From the NCBI GenBank assembly GCA_038323375.1, contig JBBQGV010000002.1, forward strand, positions 62,001-126,000: a stretch of 64,000 bases of DNA, written 5' to 3'. Positions 51,636-60,973 of this stretch are shown piece by piece. The position numbers were made by a program, and so were the translations under genes. This stretch comes from JABWAJ01 sp038323375. GTDB taxonomy: Bacteria > Bacteroidota > Bacteroidia > Chitinophagales > Saprospiraceae. The notes beneath the pieces were generated by a model. It saw only the letters and a program-made list of their open reading frames with translations. It was not told the DNA's origin and made no database searches. Numbering within the stretch: the stretch's first letter is position 1; each line of letters opens with the position of its first letter.

Positions 51636-52244
51636 TTATTTATACCAAGTTGAGTTTAATATATTGAAATACATTATATACAAAAGGATAGTGATGGAAA
51701 ATATAATCATAATCCAAACATCGATAAAACTGTCAGTGCTATTTTTTAGTACTTCTTGGTTGGTAGTACTGTCTATCTTTAAGTTTCTTGTATTTGAACT
51801 CTCTTCGGTTGTGAGATTATATTGACTAGTGATTAGTTTTTCTGCACTTGGGTTTATGTAGGTCTTGCTCAAAAAATCAGCGACTCTTGCAAAAGAATTT
51901 AATTCTCCATCATATTTATTCTCATTTATCAAAAAAGCATACTCGTTTCTACCATCAATTTTCAAAGCCAGAACATTCTCATCAAAGAATCCATGCTTAA
52001 AAAGGTAACTCTTGTTTCTCCGATCTATTAAAGAATTATTCCCCAAATATTCCCAGCGACCCTTTTCTACCTCTCCGCTTGAAGAAACAAGTAATTCGTT
52101 GTTTTTTCTAAATATATAAACATTTTTACTTTGATCAATATCGTCAATAACCACCCAGTGCTGATTGGTCAATATGGTCAAATCATCTAATTGGTGGCTA
52201 AAACGTTGGATTTTGGGGATAATGTCTGATATAAATGTTTGCAT
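51636..52244 (-). CDS. AT-rich hypothetical protein with a C-terminal membrane anchor
   Basis: 202 aa. Noticeably more AT-rich and Asn/Lys/Ile-rich than all neighbours. N-terminal soluble part with LTNQHWVVIDDIDQSKNVYIF, KGRWEYLGNNSLID and LALKIDGRNEYAFLINENKY, then a hydrophobic C-terminus (IMIIFSITILLYIMYF, residues 176-191). I recall similar proteins in other Bacteroidota but no function. It may be horizontally acquired. Confidence 0.65.
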   Translation of the reverse strand: MQTFISDIIPKIQRFSHQLDDLTILTNQHWVVIDDIDQSKNVYIFRKNNELLVSSSGEVEKGRWEYLGNNSLIDRRNKSYLFKHGFFDENVLALKIDGRNEYAFLINENKYDGELNSFARVADFLSKTYINPSAEKLITSQYNLTTEESSNTRNLKIDSTTNQEVLKNSTDSFIDVWIMIIFSITILLYIMYFNILNSTWYK

Positions 52245-52352
52245 ATTTAGTTAATATTTTAACGTGCCTTACTCTATACGAATTACTTGGATGATTGTTG
52301 CAACGGTATCTACGAACCGTATCGCCTTTATTCCTCAAAAGTATTGCTGGCG

Positions 52353-52396
52353 CAAGGCTCCGCCTTGTGTCTACTATTCAAAAGGCTCTGCCTTTT
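52353..52396 (-). terminator. Two short hairpins after the HerA-like gene
   Basis: CAAGGC-TCC-GCCTTG (52353-52367) and AAAAGGC-TCT-GCCTTTT (52380-52396) are adjacent similar hairpins; the second runs to within a base of the stop codon. They are probable terminators of the minus-strand gene. The rest of 52245-52397 has no gene. Confidence 0.55.
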
Positions 52397-52397
52397 A

Positions 52398-53978
52398 TCA
52401 TCGCCGCCTTCCCCCTAACCCCAAAACCCCCAACAACCCTCTCGCCAATTCCCTTGCAATCGTCCTTCCCACTTGCCGGGTCACCGTGCTGTCCATAATC
52501 TCCTCGAAAGTGCTTTTTTCCACGCGGGGTCTTCCCTGGCTTCTGGTCGTGGTCGTTTTGGCCGTTGCCCGTTCGGCAGCTTCCCGTTGTTTGCGCAGTT
52601 CTTCCTGCATGTCTGCTTCGCGGGAGGCTTGCACTTTGCGGCTCAAAATGTCGTGGGCGCTTTCGCGATCAACGACCTCATTGTATTTCCGAACGAGTGG
52701 AGACCGACTCAGAATGGAATCAATTTCGTAATCGGTCAAGATATCCATGCGCGACTGCGGCGCGCGCAGCAGCGTGTGCGCGAGTGGAGTAGGAATGCCC
52801 TTTTCGTTCAGCGCCGTGACGAATGCTTCCCCGATGCCCAGCTCCGTAATCAACTGCGCCACATCGTAATACGCCGATTCCGGGTAGTTTTCAGCGGCCA
52901 ATTTAATGGACTTGCGGTCTTTTGCCGTAAAGGCGCGCAGGGAGTGTTGTATTTTTAAACCCAACTGCCCGAGCACAGCTTCCGGAATATCGGCAGGGTT
53001 TTGCGTCACAAAATAAAGGCCCACGCCTTTGGAGCGAATGAGTTTGACAATGGCTTCGATCTGGTTGAGCAGGGCTTTTGAAGCCTCGCTGAAAACTAAG
53101 TGCGCCTCGTCAATAAAAATGGCCAACTTGGGCTTTTCGACGTCGCCGGCTTCCGGGAAAGAGCTGTAAATTTCTGCCAACAATTGCAACATAAAGGTGG
53201 AAAAAAGTTTAGGGCGATCCTGAATATCCGTCAGGCGAATAACAGAAACGATGCCTTTCCCATTGGAGTCTGTGCGGCAGAGGTCCTCCACTTCAAAAGA
53301 ACGCTCCCCAAAGAAAGTCCCAGCGCCTTGCTGCTCCAGTTCGATCACTTTGCGCATGATCGTGCCCACCGTTGTAGAAGAGATGGATCCGTATTCCTGC
53401 TCGATAGCCGCCTTGCCCTCATTGGTCAAGTATTGCAGGGTTTGTTTGAAATCCTGCAAGTCAAGCAGCGGCAGGTTATGGTCGTCGCAGTATTTAAAAA
53501 TCACCGATACCACGCCAGATTGCGTGTCGTTCAGGCTCAAAATGCGCGAAAACAAGACCGGGCCAAACTCAGAAATGGTCGCGCGCAGCCGGGCGCCCCT
53601 TTCTTCAGATAAACTCAGGAAATCCACCGGGCTTCCTGTCGGCAGGAACGGAATGCCGATGTGCTGATGGCGTTCTTCAATTTTAGGATTGCTCGCGCCT
53701 GGCATTGCTATGCCGCTCAAGTCGCCTTTGATGTCCATCAAAAGGGAGGGTACGCCATGAGCCGATAATTGTTCGGCTAATATTTGCAGGGTTTTGGTCT
53801 TTCCCGAGCCAGTTGCACCGGCAATCAATCCATGCCGGTTCATAGTGCGCAACGGTAGTTTTACCATTGCTCCTGGAAGGCCTTCTTTGTCGAGCATGGC
53901 AGCGCCGAGGTCGATTGACGCTCCTTTGAACGTATATCCTTGTGCAATTTCCTGGATGAATGTTTCTTTCTTAGACAT
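52398..53978 (-). CDS. HerA-like (DUF853) ATPase
   Basis: 526 aa, VirB4/HerA-type P-loop ATPase. Walker A GATGSGKTKT (near 52-61), DIKGDLSGI, Walker B LAIFIDEAHLVF (near 285-296), QNPADIPE and a Arg-rich C-terminus. DUF853 proteins are common in bacteria; a DNA-translocase function is assumed by similarity. No NurA nuclease partner is adjacent, although the next minus-strand upstream gene encodes a secreted-type DNA/RNA nuclease. Its C-terminus (LLGVLGLGGRRR) is short and basic. Confidence 0.88.
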   Translation of the reverse strand: MSKKETFIQEIAQGYTFKGASIDLGAAMLDKEGLPGAMVKLPLRTMNRHGLIAGATGSGKTKTLQILAEQLSAHGVPSLLMDIKGDLSGIAMPGASNPKIEERHQHIGIPFLPTGSPVDFLSLSEERGARLRATISEFGPVLFSRILSLNDTQSGVVSVIFKYCDDHNLPLLDLQDFKQTLQYLTNEGKAAIEQEYGSISSTTVGTIMRKVIELEQQGAGTFFGERSFEVEDLCRTDSNGKGIVSVIRLTDIQDRPKLFSTFMLQLLAEIYSSFPEAGDVEKPKLAIFIDEAHLVFSEASKALLNQIEAIVKLIRSKGVGLYFVTQNPADIPEAVLGQLGLKIQHSLRAFTAKDRKSIKLAAENYPESAYYDVAQLITELGIGEAFVTALNEKGIPTPLAHTLLRAPQSRMDILTDYEIDSILSRSPLVRKYNEVVDRESAHDILSRKVQASREADMQEELRKQREAAERATAKTTTTRSQGRPRVEKSTFEEIMDSTVTRQVGRTIARELARGLLGVLGLGGRRR

Positions 53979-53988
53979 AATCGAGAGT

Positions 53989-54036
53989 TGAGGATTTGAG
54001 TATCTGAGGATTTGAATATCTGAGGATTTGAGTATC
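53989..54036. repeat. Three tandem 16-bp repeats
   Basis: TGAGGATTTGArTATC repeats at 53989, 54005 and 54021; a partly inverted copy (CTCgATCCTCAA, then AAATCCTCA) follows at about 54050-54082, so the region can also fold. It lies upstream of the HerA-like start, where it may influence expression or be inert. Confidence 0.8.
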
Positions 54037-54075
54037 TAAGGTTGTCAAATACTCGATCCTCAACCACCCAAATCC

Positions 54076-54984
54076 TCATTCCTGTACATTCCACTTTTGT
54101 GTGCGGGTTTCGAATTTTTTCTTGTTGAATTCCCATAGATCGAGGTTGTAGCGGGCTTCCAGCTCCTGTTCCATTTCTTTAGGCATTAGTTCCGGAAAAA
54201 AATCAATGCCGGTTAACTGTTCCACCTCATCCACTGATTTTACGTACTTATACAAAGGCTCGTAGCTGATCTCATTGGGAACGACAAACGCGATGGCTTT
54301 CTTTTCTGGTTCATTCAGATCGAGCAAAACCTTGTAAAAAGCAGTCGGAATACTGACTTCATTGGCACCGATTTTGCCTTTAACGGCTCCGGTCAATATC
54401 GGACCGGTGACAACAAACAGCTTTACATTTTTTTCGGCCCAGGAGCGCGTCAGTTCTTCCAGTTCTCGCCAAATGCCTTTGTTGAAATTTTTTGCTTGCG
54501 GGCTAATATTGCTCATGAAAAAAGTTTCCATCATCGCATCTTCGTCAAAAGCCATGTCGGCAGCAGGAACTAAGTGGCCGCGGTCGTAACCCGAATTCCG
54601 GTAATCGTTGGGCGTAGCCGATTCGGTGCGCACTTTCGGGTCAGGCAGAAAATTATCCTGCCGTTCCACCCATCCTTTTTTCAGGTTGTCACGGGTCAGG
54701 GTATAAGCCACCCACTCGGCCTGTTCGTGCGCTTCGACATAAGACAAACTGTAAAAGCGATGTTTGACTACCTGCCCCGAAGCAGTGGGCAGGTAAAACT
54801 CATTGGTATAGGTATCAGCTACCTCTTCTTTTGGAATGGCAGCTTCATTGTTGCCTCCGCCAGTGAATTTATTGAAGAAAAAAAACAATGCAGTGATGAT
54901 TGCGCCGAACAGGCCAACTTTTACCATCGTCCCGGTACTTTTCCCCGCCGATTCGCGCGTATGGTTCATCTTGAATTTAGCCAT
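54076..54984 (-). CDS. DNA/RNA non-specific endonuclease (NUC1 family), membrane-anchored
   Basis: 302 aa from the ATG at 54984 (the frame is open 14 codons upstream, inside the previous gene's end). One N-terminal helix (VGLFGAIITALFFFFNKF, about 22-39), then the NUC1 domain with SGYDRGHLVPAADM (DRGH catalytic motif, near 128-141), MSNISPQ, and NFNKGIWRELEELTRSW carrying the Mg-binding Asn. It cleaves DNA and RNA without sequence specificity, outside the cytoplasm. A TACTTTTG box is 26 bases upstream of the ATG. Confidence 0.9.
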   Translation of the reverse strand: MAKFKMNHTRESAGKSTGTMVKVGLFGAIITALFFFFNKFTGGGNNEAAIPKEEVADTYTNEFYLPTASGQVVKHRFYSLSYVEAHEQAEWVAYTLTRDNLKKGWVERQDNFLPDPKVRTESATPNDYRNSGYDRGHLVPAADMAFDEDAMMETFFMSNISPQAKNFNKGIWRELEELTRSWAEKNVKLFVVTGPILTGAVKGKIGANEVSIPTAFYKVLLDLNEPEKKAIAFVVPNEISYEPLYKYVKSVDEVEQLTGIDFFPELMPKEMEQELEARYNLDLWEFNKKKFETRTQKWNVQE

Positions 54985-55009
54985 TGGCCATTTTGTTTTT
55001 GGTGCATCG

Positions 55010-55017
55010 CAAAAGTA
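55010..55017 (-). promoter_or_regulatory. Putative -7 box of the NUC1 gene
   Basis: TACTTTTG on the minus strand, 26 bases before the ATG at 54984. It fits TAnnTTTG and supports that start; no clear -33 is present. Confidence 0.4.
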
Positions 55018-55022
55018 CAAAA

Positions 55023-56978
55023 TCACTTGCTTTTCACTTCCACAATTTCGACCCGGCGTTCGCGGGAAGCGCCGATGCTGTACACTGAATTGCGCAGATC
55101 CACCAAATCGTCGCTGATGCTTTCATCGGCAGTCGCCTCTCCGAAAGAGCGCTCGCTGATTTTTAACTGTCCTTTTTTCAGGTAGGAAGCAAAAATGCCT
55201 TCCCGCCACGTATCAAAATGGTTGCGCAGGCTGCTGATGCGCCGTTTTCCCAAAGCGAGGTTATAGGTTTTTTCTGCCCGCGGACTGGTAAAGCCTTTGA
55301 TGAAGATTTCTACACTTTCACCTGATTCTAAACGCTTTAGCAGGATTTCCGAAAAACGCCCCAGGAAGATATAACTGCGCTCCACGTATGTGGCAAAAAA
55401 CTCGCTAATGGCTTCTTCCGATGCATCCCGGTCTTCACCCTGAAGCCCTTTGGTGTACGCTTTCAAAAAATCATCCTTCCGGCTGATGTATTTCAGATAG
55501 CTTTCTTCGTAGCTTTTTTTGGTGCTGGTGCGCAGGGTACGCTTATCGGGCTCGTCGTTGTCAAAATACAACGCTAAGGGCAAAAAGTCTTCCAATGTTT
55601 CCGGCATAGGTGGTTCGCCGGGTGTTTCCGGTTCAGAAGGTGGTGGCGTTGTAACAACCACGGGTGGTTCGCCCTGTTTTGGCGGCGGCGGTTCAATCCA
55701 TTGAAAGGCATAAATATCTAAGCAACAGGATTTGTTGTCCTTGTCCAAATACATGGCACCTACGCGGTTGGAAGACAAATAGCCGCTTTTGCCATCGTTG
55801 CCGGCACTGTAATAGAGGTCGTTGTAGCTGCTGTTGAATGGGGGGCCGATGTTTTCAAGTTTACCGCCTTGCTTCCAATTGAAAATATCGAATCCACCTA
55901 AGTTGGCATACCCTTCCGAACTAAAATACAGCAGTTGAGAAGCTTGGTGAAAAAATGGCGAAACTTCGTTTGCTGCTGTGTTGACAGCCGATAGATTCTC
56001 AGGAGCTGAAAACCCTGCAGCTTCCACTTTGACGCGCCAAATGTCCATGCCGCCTTTCCCGCCGGTACGATCCGAAGCGAAATAGAGCACTTCCGCCTGC
56101 AAGGTTGAATCGTAGCCAATAGCAGGTTGGGTGGTTGTCGTGTTCTTTAGGTTCAACGGTTCTGGCAGCACCACTGGTTGCACCTTCCAACGCTTGCGCC
56201 GGTCTTTTTCCCGGTAACAAAGTTCGCAGCGGATCTGGGTGGTGTTTACATAGCGGCAGCGCGTGAAATAGAGCCGCTTCCCGTCCAAACTAAACGCAAT
56301 ATGGGCAATATGCAGGGTATCGGTGTTGAAATCATTACGCATCGGCTGGCTCTTTCCGCCTTTTGAAGACAGCAGTAGTTTTGAAATTTTCCTGCCTGGC
56401 CGGTGTTTATCTTTCAGCAAATCGTAGCGAAAAGAGGAATAATACAACGTGTCGTTCCGCTGAAGTGCGCCGAACTCCGAATAAGGGGTATTGATTTTTT
56501 GATCCATCCGTTTCAGGGTATATTGTGGTGGTTTTTGCATCAAATCCAGCGCCGTCTGGCAATTGACGATCTCCCGACCCGCTTTTTCACGCAAAGCTCC
56601 ATCTGTTTGACTTTGTTGTAAATAAGCGTCGAATGCAGCCCGGGCTTTATCGTATTGCCCCATGCTTTTGTACACCATGCCTAAACGGTATTGCGCTGCG
56701 GGGAAATTTCCGGATTCCGGGCTTTTAAGGACTTTGTTATAGTATGCTTCAGCGGTTTCGTAGGCATAAAACTCGTGGGCGACCTCGGCAAATTGGTATT
56801 GAATTACCGGATCATCGGGTCGTAATTCCAAGGCATTGCCATAATAATGCATCGCCGCGTAGAAATCCTTTTCAGCCAATGCCTGATCGCCAGATTTCTT
56901 GAATGCCGAAAAAGACTGTGCCTTCCCGGTGACAGAGAGGCATAACAAAGCTAAAGAACAGATGATTTTCGAATTCAT
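55023..56978 (-). CDS. TPR-PD40-OmpA family protein
   Basis: 651 aa. Signal peptide (LALLCLSVTGKAQ), TPR repeats (about 25-140; AMHYYGNALELRPDDP, AAQYRLGMVYKSMGQY), WD40-like PD40 propeller (about 170-430; SLDGKRLYFTRCRY, YFASDRTGGKGGMDIW, GKSGYLSSNR), a Pro-rich linker (PPPPKQGEPP), then a C-terminal OmpA-like peptidoglycan-binding domain (ALYFDNDEPD, IKGFTSPRAEKTYNLALGKRR). This matches PorE-type or associated T9SS proteins. It is downstream of the porP gene by 15 bases. Confidence 0.87.
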   Translation of the reverse strand: MNSKIICSLALLCLSVTGKAQSFSAFKKSGDQALAEKDFYAAMHYYGNALELRPDDPVIQYQFAEVAHEFYAYETAEAYYNKVLKSPESGNFPAAQYRLGMVYKSMGQYDKARAAFDAYLQQSQTDGALREKAGREIVNCQTALDLMQKPPQYTLKRMDQKINTPYSEFGALQRNDTLYYSSFRYDLLKDKHRPGRKISKLLLSSKGGKSQPMRNDFNTDTLHIAHIAFSLDGKRLYFTRCRYVNTTQIRCELCYREKDRRKRWKVQPVVLPEPLNLKNTTTTQPAIGYDSTLQAEVLYFASDRTGGKGGMDIWRVKVEAAGFSAPENLSAVNTAANEVSPFFHQASQLLYFSSEGYANLGGFDIFNWKQGGKLENIGPPFNSSYNDLYYSAGNDGKSGYLSSNRVGAMYLDKDNKSCCLDIYAFQWIEPPPPKQGEPPVVVTTPPPSEPETPGEPPMPETLEDFLPLALYFDNDEPDKRTLRTSTKKSYEESYLKYISRKDDFLKAYTKGLQGEDRDASEEAISEFFATYVERSYIFLGRFSEILLKRLESGESVEIFIKGFTSPRAEKTYNLALGKRRISSLRNHFDTWREGIFASYLKKGQLKISERSFGEATADESISDDLVDLRNSVYSIGASRERRVEIVEVKSK

Positions 56979-56993
56979 GAAGGTGATTTGTTG

Positions 56994-58004
56994 CTAAAAA
57001 ATCGGGCACATCTTAAATTCTTCAGGCGGCTTCACCTTAAATATTATATAGCGCAGCGACACTTCCGGTCCGCCCCGGCGTTGGCTGGCCACTTTAAAAG
57101 GCGATGTATTGATGTCGTAGCTCAGGCCAAATTGCCAGTTTTGATACAACGCCTCTATATAAGCTATTACGGCATCGTCTATGCGGTAAGAGAACGCCAG
57201 GCCCAAAGCCAATTCTTTACCCCGTTCTATATTCAGGTGGTAGCGGCCTCCAAGCCCGGCAACCGTTTCCTGGTAAGGAGTTTGCAGCTGGTGGAGGACA
57301 TGAAAAGTAAGGTCCGTCAAAGCGCCTACCTGGACGACGCCGGAAGCATAAGCATTGTTGAGCATGGGCAACCGGACATCATCGTCGTTCCGGAAGCCGA
57401 CCTTGGGGCGGTTGAGGTGTGCAAAAGCAACCCCTGCATACACCTGCGTACGGCTGTCTTCGTCCTTGAAAAACCAATTGACACCCGCAGCGAAATCGAA
57501 ATAAGCTGCCGAAGTTTTGGAAAAAGACTCCTGTGTAGCCTGAGTGGGGTCGAATACATCACCGTTAAACTGATCGTCGAAGGTAAACCGGGCGGCGTCA
57601 AAGGCGCGCTGTCCAGTTTTCAGTTGCACGCCCGCACTGAGGTATTGTTCTGAGCCTACCTGCTGGATATAGGAAGCACTCCCGCCGATTTGCGACCAAC
57701 TCAACTGCCCGTCGCCGGCCCGGTCGTAATTAAAAACCAACCCCCAACTCAACAACCCTCCGGGTGTGACCGCAGTGTACAACTTTTGATCAAATGCAGC
57801 GGAAAAAGTCAGGTAAGGAACCGGGACAGAAGCCCACTGCTCGCGGTAATTTGCGCCAAAACGCAAATCGCCGGAAAAAACGCCGGTAAGCCCCGGATTG
57901 AGGTTGAGCGGCGCGTTGTAGAACTGCGAAAGGTGGAGATCCTGAGAAAAACTCCCAGATGAAACCAGCAGACAGCAGCACAGTACAATGGATTTCAACG
58001 GCAT
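56994..58004 (-). CDS. PorP/SprF-family T9SS outer-membrane protein
   Basis: 336 aa from the ATG at 58004; longer starts lack a signal peptide. Signal peptide (LKSIVLCCCLLVSSGSFSQ), then DLHLSQFYNAPLNLNPGLTG, FGANYREQW and a beta-barrel ending in a short tail after VSLRYIIFKV. The PorP/SprF-like family is specific to Bacteroidota and helps place or export T9SS cargo. It pairs with the OmpA/PD40 gene, the common two-gene arrangement. Confidence 0.9.
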   Translation of the reverse strand: MPLKSIVLCCCLLVSSGSFSQDLHLSQFYNAPLNLNPGLTGVFSGDLRFGANYREQWASVPVPYLTFSAAFDQKLYTAVTPGGLLSWGLVFNYDRAGDGQLSWSQIGGSASYIQQVGSEQYLSAGVQLKTGQRAFDAARFTFDDQFNGDVFDPTQATQESFSKTSAAYFDFAAGVNWFFKDEDSRTQVYAGVAFAHLNRPKVGFRNDDDVRLPMLNNAYASGVVQVGALTDLTFHVLHQLQTPYQETVAGLGGRYHLNIERGKELALGLAFSYRIDDAVIAYIEALYQNWQFGLSYDINTSPFKVASQRRGGPEVSLRYIIFKVKPPEEFKMCPIF

Positions 58005-58216
58005 CGTTCCCTGCCTCAACAGGGCTTCGAGTGTAAATTTTGCATCCATAAATCCGGCATTGTTTCCCCACAAAATAGGCATTTTTTTCAATTTTGGGAA
58101 TAATCCCTTATTTTTGTAAAAGCTGTCTATCCAAGCTTGTTAGCACCATCAGTATAATCATAAAAAGGACATGGAGGTTTTACCTAAGCAATTAACTTAT
58201 GCTAAATTCGTGGCTC

Positions 58217-58804
58217 ATGCTTAAAGTAGGCATCACGGGCGGTATCGGCAGCGGCAAAACGACCGTTTGCAAAATATTTGAAACGCTGGGCATCCCGGTT
58301 TACTACGCCGACGACCGCGCCAAGTGGTTGATGACCCACGATCCGGAGCTGATGGCCGCTATAAGTAATACTTTTGGTTCGGATGCTTATTCGTCTGAAG
58401 GTCAATTGAATCGGGCCTATTTAGCAAAAGTCGTTTTTGAAGATGATGAAAAATTAGCCCAACTCAACGCATTGGTTCATCCTGCTGTTTTTCGCGACGG
58501 CTCGCAATGGCACCATTCCCAAGCAGGCATTCCATACACGTTACGCGAAGCAGCCTTGCTTTTTGAAAGTGGGAGCTACCGGGCCATTGACAAAATGATT
58601 GTCGTAACCGCTCCACTGGCAGTACGAATCAAAAGGGTTATGGAACGCGACCAGGCAACAGAAGCAGCTGTCATGGCGCGCATTGAAAAACAATGGCCGG
58701 AAGAAGAAAAAGTAAAACGCGCCGATTTCGTCATTCAAAACGACGGCGAACGACTCATAATCCCGAAAGTGCTGGAAATACATCGCTGGTTGGTGTCATT
58801 ATAG
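58217..58804 (+). CDS. coaE: Dephospho-CoA kinase
   Basis: 195 aa from the ATG at 58217 (an ATG at 58199 would add six residues). P-loop GITGGIGSGKTT at the N-terminus, then YADDRAKWLM, LVHPAVFRD and REAALLFESG, with RIEKQWPEEEKVKRADFVIQNDG near the end. It phosphorylates dephospho-CoA, the last step of CoA synthesis; panB at 62292 encodes an early step. Confidence 0.94.
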   Translation: MLKVGITGGIGSGKTTVCKIFETLGIPVYYADDRAKWLMTHDPELMAAISNTFGSDAYSSEGQLNRAYLAKVVFEDDEKLAQLNALVHPAVFRDGSQWHHSQAGIPYTLREAALLFESGSYRAIDKMIVVTAPLAVRIKRVMERDQATEAAVMARIEKQWPEEEKVKRADFVIQNDGERLIIPKVLEIHRWLVSL

Positions 58805-58825
58805 GCCTAAATTGTTATTAAAAAT

Positions 58826-59995
58826 ATGAATATCAAACAATTGCGCTTCGAAACACCAGGGTGTTTCCATAAAAATCACCTCAACAACGCCGGGGCTGCC
58901 TTGATGCCCAAACTCGTTCTGGATGCCATTCATGAACATTTGGAATTAGAAGCGATTTCGGGCGGATACGAAGCGCACAAACTCAAAGCAATCGAAATTC
59001 AGGGCACCTACGATGCGCTGGCTCGTTATCTGAACTGCACCCCAGGAGAAATTGCCCTGACTTCCAGCGCAACGGACGCCTATGCAAGGGCTTTATCTTC
59101 TATTCCTTTTGCTCCGGGGGATTTGATTCTGACCACAGAAAGTGATTACGCTTCCAACCACATCGCTTTTTTATCTATGAAAAAGCGTTTTGGCGTCCGC
59201 ATCGAACGGTTTGCCAACGATGAGCACGGACAACTCGATACCGGCGCTTTTAACTTAGCCATAGCTGAATTGCACCCAAAATTAGTGGCGATAACCCACG
59301 TTCCTACCAATTCCGGACTTGTTCAGCCGGTAGCGGCAATCGGGCAGGAATGCCGGAAACACGACGTGCTTTATCTGGTAGACGCTTGTCAGTCGGCAGG
59401 GCAGTTGCCGTTAGATGTACAGGCCATCGGATGTGATTTTTTGACTGCTACTTTTCGAAAATTTATGCGCGGACCACGCGGCATGGGCTTTATGTACGTA
59501 GCAGACCGGGCTTTACAAAAAGACCTGGAACCTTTATTTATTGACATGCGCGGCGCCGATTGGGTAGGAGAGGAGCGCTACCAGCCCAATCCCACCGCCC
59601 GCCGTTTTGAGGATTGGGAATTCCCTTACGCGCTGGTGCTTGGCGCAAAAGCTGCCACAGAATATATGCTGGCCATCGGCATAGAACAGATTACTGCCAG
59701 AAACAGGGAGTTGTGTGCCTACCTGCGCGAAAAACTATCCGGGATCAACGGCATTTCTTTGTTGGATCGGAGCCCGGAACTGTGCAGCATTATCACACTT
59801 TTCCACCACAATCACAGCGCTGAAGCGCTGCACCAAAGGCTATCTGAGCGAAACATCAACTCCGGGGTAAGCAACCGCTTTGTGGCGCTGATTGATTTTG
59901 ATAAAAAAGGAGTTCCCGGTGCGCTGCGATTGTCACCGCATTATTACAATACAATAGAGGAAATAGACGCCGTTGTTAATGCTTTGTCCTTTTAA
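58826..59995 (+). CDS. Class V aminotransferase (cysteine desulfurase-like)
   Basis: 389 aa, PLP fold type I. Pattern: LNNAGAALMP, TSSATDAYARAL, THVPTNSGLVQPV, VDACQSAGQLPLD and the PLP Lys in TATFRKFMRGPRGMGF (near 210-225). There is no obvious catalytic Cys loop near the C-terminus, so kynureninase-, isopenicillin-epimerase- or lyase-like roles are as likely as a desulfurase. It follows coaE by 21 bases and may be co-transcribed. Confidence 0.82.
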   Translation: MNIKQLRFETPGCFHKNHLNNAGAALMPKLVLDAIHEHLELEAISGGYEAHKLKAIEIQGTYDALARYLNCTPGEIALTSSATDAYARALSSIPFAPGDLILTTESDYASNHIAFLSMKKRFGVRIERFANDEHGQLDTGAFNLAIAELHPKLVAITHVPTNSGLVQPVAAIGQECRKHDVLYLVDACQSAGQLPLDVQAIGCDFLTATFRKFMRGPRGMGFMYVADRALQKDLEPLFIDMRGADWVGEERYQPNPTARRFEDWEFPYALVLGAKAATEYMLAIGIEQITARNRELCAYLREKLSGINGISLLDRSPELCSIITLFHHNHSAEALHQRLSERNINSGVSNRFVALIDFDKKGVPGALRLSPHYYNTIEEIDAVVNALSF

Positions 59996-60001
59996 AAGAA
60001 G

Positions 60002-60967
60002 TCACCAGACCTGATCCGGGGTCAGGTATTCCTTTACATAAGCAGAAACGCCTTGTTCCAGGGTGGTAAAAGGTGTTGAATACCCTGCCTGGATCAACTT
60101 CTGCATATTTGCTTCCGTAAAATACTGATACGTTTCCCGAATGTCTCCAGGCGTATCAACAAAAGTAATATCGGGCCTCAGTCCCATTGCTTGGAACGTA
60201 AGCGTAGCTAAGTCGAGGAAAGTGCGTGCTTGCCCGGTTCCGAGGTTGTAAAGCCCATTAGCCGGGCGAGTTTTGTGCAGAAAAGTCATCACGTCTACCA
60301 CGTCTTTGACGTACACAAAATCGCGGCTCTGGTGGCCATCTTCAATGCCTTTCCGGTGAGAGCGAAAAAGCTTCATGCTTCCGCTTGCTTTGATTTGCCG
60401 AAAGGTGTGAAAAATCACAGAGGCCATACGCCCCTTGTGGTATTCATTCGGGCCATAAACATTAAAAAATTTCAGCCCTGCCCAAAAAGGCGGCATCGTT
60501 GCTTGTTGCAACGCCCACTGATCAAAGTCATTTTTGGAACAACCGTAAGGATTCAGTGGCTTCAACCGGCTGACGATTTCGTGGTTGTCCTCATAGCCCA
60601 ATTCACCCAAGCCGTACGTAGCCGCGCTGGAGGCATAAACCAGCGGAATTTGATGGCGTGCGCAAATCTCCCAAACCTTTTGGGAATAATGGAGATTGAG
60701 CCGGTCAAAAATGGCTTCGTCTTTTTCGGTCGTATCTGTTCGGGCACCAAGGTGAAAAACAAACTGGATGTCTGCGTGCATGCGTTCCAGCCAATCAGGC
60801 AGGGCATCGCGGTGAACTTTAGCGATGAAACGCTTACCGTACAAATTTCGCGCTTTATCTTCTCTACTGAAGTCATCGGATAGCAACAAGTTGATGTCGC
60901 CGTCGTCGTTTAGCCGGCGCACCAGACAACTTCCAATAAATCCCGCAGCCCCGGTAACAACAATCAT
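60002..60967 (-). CDS. hldD: ADP-L-glycero-D-manno-heptose 6-epimerase
   Basis: 321 aa. NADP-binding GAAGFIGS (N-terminus), LGARTDTTE, catalytic Ser/Tyr/Lys as SSAATYG and NPYGCSKNDFDQW (Tyr-x3-Lys), then KFFNVYGPNEYHKGRMASV and RDFVYVKDVV. It completes ADP-heptose for LPS inner core; the matching heptose kinase is at 43955-44956. It converges with the aminotransferase gene over 6 bases. Confidence 0.95.
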   Translation of the reverse strand: MIVVTGAAGFIGSCLVRRLNDDGDINLLLSDDFSREDKARNLYGKRFIAKVHRDALPDWLERMHADIQFVFHLGARTDTTEKDEAIFDRLNLHYSQKVWEICARHQIPLVYASSAATYGLGELGYEDNHEIVSRLKPLNPYGCSKNDFDQWALQQATMPPFWAGLKFFNVYGPNEYHKGRMASVIFHTFRQIKASGSMKLFRSHRKGIEDGHQSRDFVYVKDVVDVMTFLHKTRPANGLYNLGTGQARTFLDLATLTFQAMGLRPDITFVDTPGDIRETYQYFTEANMQKLIQAGYSTPFTTLEQGVSAYVKEYLTPDQVW

Positions 60968-60973
60968 AAGTGG

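Noticed and set aside
52398..54984. HerA-like ATPase plus nuclease as a defence pair
   Set aside because: HerA partners are cytoplasmic NurA or similar; the nuclease here is membrane-anchored and outside the cytoplasm, and about 100 bases of repeats separate the two genes.
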